From Chrysoperla carnea (Eukaryota > Arthropoda > Insecta > Neuroptera > Chrysopidae), in assembly GCF_905475395.1 (NCBI RefSeq), contig NC_058338.1:13840935-13904934 (forward strand): 64,000 nt of DNA. Reading direction: 5' to 3'. The position numbers and the translations under genes are program-made. Under the pieces are notes generated by a model. That model was not told the DNA's origin, searched no databases, and was given only the letters and a program-made list of their open reading frames with translations. Shown piece after piece: positions 35,161 through 45,072 of this stretch. Each line of letters starts with the position of its first letter. The first letter of the stretch is position 1.

Positions 35161-36935
35161 TTTAAATACTATACTTGCACGTGAATTTCAATATCAAATC
35201 AGACGTAATTAAAAAACAAATAAATACTTTTAAAAGCCATTTTAATCGTGTGAGCTACGTTAGAAAATTATCAAAATTTATTTATATATTAAAAATTTTA
35301 ATAATTTCACAAATAAATCATAATTAATATAAATTAAATATTTATTTTGTATGATTGCTTGTCTTTCATAATTAAACAATGCTAGCTGGCAGTTTAATTA
35401 ATATTTAATTAATTTAAATTAAACACTACTAGATTGTTTAAGATAAATATGAATTAAAAATGACATTGGACTGAATCCGACAGGCTTTTTGATATATCCA
35501 CCGAACAGAAATTGTATATCAATCATTTATTTCTCTAATATGTTCATTTTTTTTAGTCCAATTAAAACTTCTCTCTAGAAAGCTTCGCCGGAAAAATTAA
35601 TCTTCATACACACCGTTTATAAGGAAATTGAAACAAAATTATAACAGTAAAATTAGTAGATTGTCGGTTGGGACACATTAGTGCAGGCGATGCTGAGTGG
35701 GTTTCGTATGCATTTACAGGTCCCATCAAACAAGGATTGTATTTCGAAGTTTTTTGATCCGCTGAATCCGAATTTGCAACTTGCTCATCGCTCAGAGTGG
35801 GAGGAAAATTGGAATAAACAAATTATTTGTTAACTCATGTTTAATCTTGATATGGGATATTTTCATTGTGATATACATTTTAAGTTCCCTGCGGTTCTTT
35901 TATTACTTTTGTTCTCAAACATAAATACAAAAAATTTCATATAAGTACCGGATGTTCTACATGAACTTCCCATCTCTCGAGTGCTACTTGGTAATCTTTC
36001 TTAGATGTTTTATTCAAAGGTTTTGATAGAAAACAGGTATAAAAATATATTAGTGGAGGCCTAATATATAATAAATATTTTGTTTTATCCATTTTTTACG
36101 ATTGAGACAAGTTTATAATGTTACACGAAGTGAGAAGTTTATCAAGGAACACTCAAAAAATGAGAAGTTATGAGAAAAATATAACTAGCATAAATCATGT
36201 AGGATATTCTGTACTTGAAGAAAATCACTTTCAGAAGACTTAAGCGCAGCTGAATTAATTGAAACTAATTTGAAATGGAAACAACCAATCTTATTGTTAA
36301 AACATTAATTTATTAAGATAAATAAAGATTATATTTATATAGAAATATAAATCACACCTACTATGAAAATTATAGCATGAAAAATTATTACAGTAGAGTT
36401 TAGAGCAAATATTTCAAGAACGAAAAATTTTCTCATGAAAATATTTTGTTATCTGAATTATGTCGAATTTATTTCAAATAAGTATATTTTGTAATTTTTT
36501 ACCAAAATCTAAAGTTTACCAAAAAAAGTCAAGGTCTTCGTAAATTGACTACCTCCAACTTAATTAGTAAGGTCTTTACTCCGAATTTGAATCGCCAAAA
36601 ACTCAAACAAAAATATTTGTCAATGACACTTTTTGCTAAGAATTCATTCCTATATTGATCCCCGTTGTCATTTATAGCATAAATTTTTCCACTCCCATCC
36701 CCTGGCCAAGATCGCACAATTTTTTGTTTTCAACTTCTTTAAATAAGATTTAAACAATACAGTCGCACAGTTTTTTTAAAAATTCATTGACTGTTCTTGG
36801 ATTCCGAAGTATAAACCTTACGGCTCTCACCTAGTTTATTTTTTCAAAGTCCTCAACAGGCGAAATATTTATTGATATATAGGTGATAATACAAAAAGTT
36901 CAGTAAATGACGATTATTCTGGCATATCCTGGCTC
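35161..36935. other. Gene-free AT-rich region
   Basis: No ORF with family signal, no tRNA and no clear element ends seen between the repeat and the gene D upstream block. Confidence 0.45.
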
Positions 36936-36944
36936 TTGGTGTAC

Positions 36945-37105
36945 AGTTCAAATCACTTAATTTAGAACCCTACAATGTCATTATCAAAACCAATTAAATA
37001 AATTATATTGTCCTTAAACTAGTGAATAAAAATAGATTTCACTTAGCGAAAAATCATAAGTTAGACTTGAGTATTCCATTTGGATGTAACAAATTAATTT
37101 CTACA
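36945..37105 (+). promoter_or_regulatory. Conserved upstream block of EcKL gene D
   Basis: Shares with 40918-41081 the order 'acttaatttaga', 'attgtccttaaact', 'tgaataaaaatag', 'ttagcgaaaaatca' and 'gagtattccatttgga' right up to the start codon. Conservation through non-coding sequence suggests the 5' UTR and proximal promoter, though recent duplication alone could explain it. Confidence 0.45.
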
Positions 37106-40100
37106 ATGGATTTCTCAAATATTTTAACAAGTGCCGATTGTAAATATTTATTAAAACAAAAATTTGGTGATTTATCGAAAATACAATTAATTGATTTTAC
37201 AATTAATCCATTATCAGATAAAATGGAAGGATTTATGGGTGATCATTTACGATTAAAATGTGAAATTTTAAATGATAATGAAAAACAGACTGTACAATTT
37301 TTTATTAAAAAACAGATATCTGTTCGAAACGATCAAGAAAAACATTTAGTTGATTCATTTAAAACAACAGTGACCTATAATAAAGAAGCCTTATTTTATC
37401 AAATTATCAATGATAATAATAATTTACCAATTAATTGGGGTGCAAAACATTTTCAATTTGAAAAAGATGAAACTTTGTTAATTTTGGAGGATATCAGTGT
37501 TCATGGCTTTATGTTAGGTAAGTAAAAAGAATCAGCTATTTAATTTACTTACATAGTATATGGATCTTTACACTCGAAATGATCAATCATTCCATTATTA
37601 ACTAATCACACCTTAATATTTTGACCCTTCTAATGAGTTAGTATGCAAAATATGACAAATGGATTTAGAGTTTGAATAATGTTTTAGTTTTTCTATTATT
37701 AGACGCTGAATTGTAGATATTTTTACAAGATATTTTTCAAATACTTGTTTTATTCTTTAAAGAATTTAATTTTATAGCTACTTATTTTTTACTGTATGAA
37801 TTAATTGTAATATTAGTTTAAAAAAGGCATACTACTGATTTATTAGTCAACCCAATATGTGCGTACATTATACCTACATTTGGTTTGATCAGGATATTGA
37901 TTATGATATAACATAAAATTTTCTTGTACTTACTTTAAATTATCTCTATTATCTTTAACTTCTGATAACTAACATTCACAACCAATGAAAAAACATTAAA
38001 TTTTGATAACAAATACAAATTGACAACTTATAATTACAAAAATTTTTTAGCATATTTTAAAATTTATAGCAAGCTGAATCGCTTGAAAAAATTTCTAGGC
38101 AACCTAAGTGAAAATGGTGGGTTTTTGGTGTTGTTTATTTTCGTTACACCTTTTTTTTAGTTTTACTTCCCACAACCAGCAAACAAAAAATCAGAACTAT
38201 ACCGTGCAATTAGAAACATAGTTTCAATAAGACCATGTTCAAATCGTTTATAAATTGAAACAATCACGAAACGATTACAAATCAGAGACTAATAATAAAA
38301 AAATTAATAGGTGCTATTTATAACTGTATACCCATTTACACCCCATTCTGTATACAATGTTAAAACTAAAATTTAATTAAGTAATTTATTTTAATAATTT
38401 ATTGGTATCAAAGCTCTATAACACAAACGATTATTATTTTATTTTTTATAGGAAAAATAGAAATATTCGATTTAGATCATTGCAAAATGGGATTAAAAGC
38501 TTTAGCACGTCTTCACGCATTTAGTATACAGTTGGAAAATGAAAAATGTAAAGATAATCCAAATTACAATAATCATTACCATTCACATCCAGCGGCTTTC
38601 GATGAAGCTTTATTTTCGTATCGAAATCAATATGCAGCCGGATATATGAAAGCAAGTCTTCGATGTTTACAACTAGGTTTTGATTACATCCCACATTTAT
38701 CAATGGATGAACGTATAGAAATGAAAAAGAAAATAAAAAATGTGCTTATTGATTTTGTTGAGCTCTTTGAACAACCATCAAAAAAATTTCAAAATGTATT
38801 TTGTCATGGAGATCTCTGGCATAAGAATATAATGTTTAAATACTCTGACGAAACACCAATCGATTGTAATTTTGTAGATTTTCAAGAATTACGTTATTTA
38901 CCTGGGGCACACGATATGCTCTTTTTCATTTATGTTAATACAACTCAAGAATTTCGTAAAGAAAATTTATACAAATTAATAGAATATTACTATGAAGAAC
39001 TGTATAATGAAATAAAAAAGATTGGATTGAATCCACATGAAATTTTACCATTTTATGATTTCACTCAATCTTATGCACAATTCTATCCAGTGACAAAGAT
39101 CATTCAAGTAATTTACAAACAAATACATAATTTAGGAGATGAATATCTTTCGGAACAATTTAAATTAAAATCGGACGGAATAGAAATAATTTTAGGTAAT
39201 CGCGAAAAATTCATAATACCAGCATATGAGAAAAATATGAACAATTACATCGATAAAATGAATCCACTGTATGAGGAGTTGATTGAATCTTTACTTAATC
39301 CAAACTTAGTTCGAGAAGAATGTTATGACATTATTCGAAGAAAAATCCATACTAATAGTTACGTTTTAAAAAATTATCAAGTTTTACCACATCATTCGAA
39401 AAACTTATTAATAATTACAATTTCATTGAATGAAACGATTACTGACTTGAAATTTTTTATGAAATACTTAAATGATGACTTTAATAGAAAAGAAGTTTTT
39501 ATTTATCAAATATTATCACTTAATAATTTATTAAGCAACACTGAAGTCATGAGCTTAATCAATCAAGTGATGCCAAAATGTTATTACAGTGTTAACGCAA
39601 GGACGATTGTACTCGAAAACTTAGAAGAAAATGGATTCAAACATGTTGACACTTTAGACTACCAATCAGTGAACACAGTTATTAAAACTTTAGCGAAATT
39701 TCATGCAGCTTATTTAATTTTGGAACAGAAGGGTCAAACTGAAAAAGTTCATAAGTTTTATGAATTTTCTGATATAACTTCAGAATTAAAAAAAGAAACA
39801 ATTTATACTAAATCCAAAATAGTTTCAGCAGCTTACGATGGACTTTTATCTGCTGTTAATGAATTATATCCAAGTATGCTGAGTGAGATATCAAAACTTC
39901 GAGATAGTGAAGAAAATTTTGTAAATTTGTTACAACCATCAGACACTTATAAAAATGTATTATGCCACGGAAATTTAACTTTAGAAAATATTATGTTCAA
40001 AGGTGAAGATCGAAGTGAATGTCGATTTGTTGATTTCAAACAAAGTCGATTAATGCCACCCGCTTATGATATTTTAACATTCTTATACATGACAACAACA

Positions 40101-40379
40101 CAAAATTTCCGAGATCAATATTTAAATCAAATTATTCAATCATATTACAATTATTTAACTGAGGAACTACAACGAGCAAAACTCAACATAACTGATTTTC
40201 TTACATTTAATGATTTTAAAAATAGTTTTAATGAAATAAGTAAAATTGCGTTACATCAAGTGATAATTTCATCAGTTTCTGGAAATGATAAACGCAAAAA
40301 TGTTCGAGATAAATTACAAATTAAATATGTGAAAGAGATTGTCTCTCTATTAATGGATCATTATAGAAATCAGGTTTAG
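37106..40379 (+). CDS. EcKL gene D: two-domain CHK kinase-pseudokinase
   Basis: Two exons, 37106-37517 and 38452-40379, phase-1 junction after FMLG; the intron is 934 bases, the longest of the family; 779 residues. Start MDFSNILTSADCKYLLKQKF matches gene E; codons upstream in frame lack an ATG. Domain 1: HGDLWHKN from His256 and VDFQ. Domain 2: HGNLTLEN from His643, then VDFK. Compared with A-C it has about 30 extra residues before the domain 2 Brenner motif (AAYDGLLSAVNELYPSML region) and a longer basic C-terminus. Gene E is its partner, with equal length. An AATAAA lies at 40391-40396. Confidence 0.88.
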
Positions 40380-40390
40380 GTTAATTTTAT

Positions 40391-40396
40391 AATAAA
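40391..40396 (+). terminator. Poly(A) signal of EcKL gene D
   Basis: AATAAA 12 bases after the stop codon, unusually close. Confidence 0.4.
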
Positions 40397-40487
40397 ATAT
40401 GGAACACTTCAAAGAAATACTTTAAGTTTGCAGCATCCCTTGGTAGCAAACTTTAATAAAACACATTTATTAAAGTTAGTTCTATGC

Positions 40488-40582
40488 AAATTTTTTTCTA
40501 ATTTCCAAAAGAGAAACAGAAACTCCCGAAGAAAAAATTTTCGTAAAACATCGTGTGACGTAATAATTTTAGTTATGTAGAT
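40488..40582. repeat. Interspersed repeat, copy 2
   Basis: Matches 3478-3575 with substitutions: 'caaaagagaaac', 'tttcgtaaaacatcgtgtga' and onward. Confidence 0.4.
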
Positions 40583-40917
40583 AGCACACTATCCTTAAAT
40601 AACGTTTGTAATCTGTGAATTCTTTTGTATATTTTATTCATTTTAATTAACTTATATTTAATTATTCATGGCTTTTAAAAAAGTTTCGAAATAAAATACA
40701 AAGATTGATTATTATTTTTTATTCAACTACCCAAAGTTATTATGGTATCTCTTTATATTTTAGCAGCTTTTGTAAATACTAGCGTGATGCTGATAAAAGT
40801 AAAAGAACTCTATTGTGTAGGTTTTCAAATAAGTATCAGTTTACATACTAATAACTCATAAGATAAATGAAATAAGAAATTTAAATTTAAATACGCACGG
40901 CTGGAATAATTTGATTG

Positions 40918-41081
40918 GACATTTTTTCAAATCAAATTACTTAATTTAGATCCCTGCAATATATTATCAAAATAAATTAAATAAATTTCATTGTCCTTAA
41001 ACTATGAATAAAAATAGTCAGACATTTAGCGAAAAATCAGTTAGTAATTGAGTATTCCATTTGGAAGTAACGAATCTTACA
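40918..41081 (+). promoter_or_regulatory. Conserved upstream block of EcKL gene E
   Basis: Counterpart of 36945-37105, ending at the gene E start codon. No classical TATA box; 'tgaataaaaatag' (about 41003-41017) is the most TATA-like string and is shared with gene D. Confidence 0.45.
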
Positions 41082-43825
41082 ATGGATTTCTCAAATGTCT
41101 TAACAAGTGACGATTGTAAATATTTATTAAAACAAAAATTTGGTGATTTATCGAAAATACAATTAATTAACTATACAATTAAACCAATATCAGATAATTT
41201 AGAAGGTTTTATGGGTGATCATTTACGACTAAAATGTGAAATTTTAAATGATAATGAAAAACAAACTGTACAATTTTTTGTTAAAAAAGAAATAACTGTT
41301 GCCGATGATCCAGAAAATGAATTAATTAATTCTTTTAATTCAACATTGTGTTACAATAAAGAAGCTTTGTTCTATCATATGGTCAACGATAATAATAATT
41401 TACCAATTAAGTGGGGCGCTAGACATTATAAATTTGAAAAAGATGAAACTTTATTAATTTTGGATGATATCAGTGTTGATGGTTTTATGTTAGGTAAGTA
41501 TCTCTTTACATAATAATCGTAGCAATTATTATTACACTTATGTGTCTCAATTAAAGCTCTTAGTCGGTCATTAGTAGCTACTTTTAACTGAAAAAAACAG
41601 GCAAAAGTACTTTTGACTGCACAGGTTGGTCTACAGTAGTTTTGCTTGAAAATCATTGGTTAATAGTGCTTTTGACTGTAAATTTGCGGTTCGAAGTGTT
41701 TTTGACTGACACTTTTTTAATAGCTAGAGGGAGACCGTCATGAAAAAGAGTCGGTATTTAATAAATCTGGTCAAATCAAGTCGGTCATTACAACCCCGGT
41801 AAAAACAACCCTATGGAAAAACAACTCAATGAAAAACAAAAATCGATTAATGACCCAAATAATAAAATAATTTATTATTAATTATATTATTTTTTAGGGA
41901 AAATCGAAAAATTGGATTTAGAACACTGTAAAGTAGGATTAAAAGCATTAGCACGTCTCCACACATTTAGTATACAATTGGAAAACGAAAAATGCAAAGA
42001 AAATCCAAATTATATTAATCATTACAATGCATACCCATCGGCCTTTGATGAATTTTTATTTTCGTATAAAAATAAATTCGCCGAGAGCTATATGAATGCT
42101 GCCATGCGTTGTATCAAATTAAGTTTTGATTATCTTCCACATTTATCACCAAATGAACGTACAGAGTTAAAAGATAATCTTCAAGACACGCTCAATGAAT
42201 TGGTTGAAGCTATGGAACATCCATCAAAAAAATTTAAAAATGTTTTTTGTCATGGTGATATCTGGCATAAAAATATAATGTTTAAATACTCTGGCGAAAC
42301 ACCAATCGAATGTAATTTAATAGATTTTCAAGCATTACGTTTTTTACCGGTGGTTCATGATGTCCTATTTTTAATTTATATTAATACAACTCACGAATTT
42401 CGTCAAGAAAATTTATATAAATTGTTAGAATATTATTACGCGGAATTTTCTAATGAATTAAAAACTTTTGGATTAAATCCATATGAAATATTTTCATTTC
42501 ATGATTTCCTGGAAAGTTATACAGAATACCTTCCAAGTATAAAGATCATTCATATTTATTATAAACAATTACATGATTTGGGTGACGAATATCTTTCCGC
42601 GGAATTTAAAATAAAATCAGATGCATTAGAATTAACGATCGGTAATCGTGAAAAATATTTATTACCAGCACTTGAAACAAATTATAACAATTTTGTGGAT
42701 AAAATGATTCCATTATATGATGTATATATTGAATCTATACGAAATCCACACATAGTTCGAGAAGAATGTTTTGAAATAATTCGAAGAAAAATTCATTCTG
42801 ATGATTATGTTTTTAAGAATTTACAAGTTCTACCAAATCATTCCAAAAACTTATTAAAAATTACAATTTCATTGAATGAAACGATTACTGACTTGAAATT
42901 CTTTTTAAAATACTTAAATGATGACTTTAATAGAAAAGAAGCTTTTATTTATCAAATATTATCATTAAATAATTTATTAAGCAACACTGAAGTCATGAGC
43001 TTAATAAAACAAGTAATGCCTGATTGCTATTACAGTGTTAACGCAAGGTCGATTGTACTCGAAAATTTGGAAGTAAAAGGATTTAAAAATGTAAGAACAT
43101 TAGATTACAAGTCAGTGGATACTGTTATTAAAACTTTAGCAAAATTCCACGCAGCTTATTTATTTTTAGAACAGAAGGGTCAAACCGAAAAAGTTCATAA
43201 ATTTTATGATTTTTCTGATATAACTTCAGAATTAAATAAAGAAACAATTTATACTAAATCCAAAATAGTTTCAGCAGCTTACGATGGACTTTTATCTGCT
43301 GTTAATGAATTACATCCAAGTATGCTGAGTGAAATATCAAAACTTCGAGATAGTGAAGAAAATTTTGTAAATTTATTACAACCATCAGAAACGTATAAAA
43401 ATGTTTTATGCCACGGAAATTTAACTTTAGAAAATATTATGTTCAAAGGTGAAGATCGAAGTGAATGTCGACTTGTTGATTTCAAACAAAGTCGATTAAT
43501 GCCACCTTCTTATGATATTTTAACATTCTTATACATGACAACGACACAAAATTTCCGTGATCAATATTTTAATCAAATTATTCAATCATATTACAATTAT
43601 TTAACTCAGGAAGTACAACGAGCAAAACTCAACGTAACTGATTTTCTTACATTTAATGATTTTAAAAATAGTTTTAATGAAATTAAAGTAGTTTCATTAC
43701 TTCAAGCTACAATTTTATCACATTCTAAAAATGATAAAAACAAAAATGTTCGAGAAAAACTTCAATTTAAAAATCCAAAAGAGAATGTTTCACTGTTAAT
43801 GGATCATTATAGAAACACAGTTTGA
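41082..43825 (+). CDS. EcKL gene E: two-domain CHK kinase-pseudokinase
   Basis: Two exons, 41082-41493 and 41898-43825, phase-1 junction after FMLG; the intron is 404 bases; 779 residues, exactly as gene D. Domain 1: HGDIWHKN from His256, and IDFQ rather than VDFQ. Domain 2: HGNLTLEN from His643, and VDFK. The C-terminal half is almost the same as in gene D, including the extra 30-residue segment, while the N-terminal half is clearly more diverged. The intron contains three near-repeats of a 'cttttgactg' phrase (41610-41710). A candidate AATAAA is at 44115-44120. Function as for the other copies: a CHK-type small-molecule kinase by family, real substrate unknown. Confidence 0.88.
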
Positions 43826-45072
43826 TTGATGATAATTAACCAAATATGAAGAATACCTAGCTACCTTGTTTTTCATCGGAAACAAACTATAACTTGAAGC
43901 TGCGTTATGTGAATTATAATATTGGATATATTTGCCATTTCTTATCTTGAATTATTTTATTGATTATAGAAGAAGGTGGTCTATCAGCCAGTTTCTTGTT
44001 AGTGAATATTATTTCCAGATATGGGAGAAACTGGTGTACGTATGAATATGTAATTAATTTTATTATTAACCATAAGTATTAACTAAAATGGCTGTGTTTC
44101 AATAATTTTGTATAAATAAAGGTGTTATAATATTTATATCAATTTCTAGGCATATTTATTTGATGTCTTTATAATGACTTTGCCTATGTGACCTAATAAA
44201 TCCTAACTATCCTATATATGTCACTTATTCACACCTCATTCACGGTATTGATAAAATAAGTCCTAAATCAGTGGCAGATCCACTTAAGGGCTGTTCCTAT
44301 GGATACAACAGGCCCCCAGCCTCCATTGAAAACAATAGACAATATTGTGAAGAAAAAATATAATTAAATTAAAAATTGATTGCATTCATGTTAAAATTAA
44401 AATCTTACTTACTCAGAGTCAGAATCTTACACCTCTTGCAGTGAAATTTTTATGCTTTTTATGCTTTATGAGAAAAAATTTGTTGTTTTCCCAAATTGTT
44501 ATACCATCTTAAAGATTTTTAACGTTTTGTTAACGTTGCTAATCACTACCTATAAGCCGGAGCGCTCTTTCTCCAGGATTAGTTATTTCCATAAATTGCG
44601 ATTTTACAAAGGATTTACAATGTGATGAGCTGTTCATCGAATATACAGGGTGTCCAAAAATTGAGAAAGCTCGATAGGAATGATAATGGTCCTTTACAAA
44701 TGTAGACCATTTAGAACAGATAACAAGGGAAACGATTTATAAAAATCACTCCCCAGATATGCAGGAGTGAATTTAAGTGTAGGAGTGATACGTTAAGGCA
44801 AAAACGAACTGTTGTCAAAAAATGTATTTATAAAGTTTTATTGTAGTATTATTCAATCCTTGCATATCTCCTTAAATGGATCACGAAAGTTATAGAGTTA
44901 AGGATATTCATTGATTAAGTATACATTCGTAGCTTACATTAGTCTGGTAAAACGTATAGTTACAAGAACTATCCAAAATGTATAACACGAGTTACTCGAC
45001 CAACATAAGCTAAGAAATAGTTAGGGAATGTTACCATCTACCATTTTATTTAGTCTTTTGTAATTTTTATAA
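43826..45072. other. Convergent intergenic region between gene E and NAL-like gene
   Basis: Holds the gene E 3' UTR and a 'tacagggtgtccaaaaattg' MITE-like end at 44643-44662, without a recognisable partner end. TTTATT at 45045-45050 is the minus-strand poly(A) signal of the next gene. Nothing else identifiable. Confidence 0.45.
45045..45050 (-). terminator. Poly(A) signal of the NAL-like gene
   Basis: TTTATT on + is AATAAA on minus, about 23 bases past the stop codon. Confidence 0.45.
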
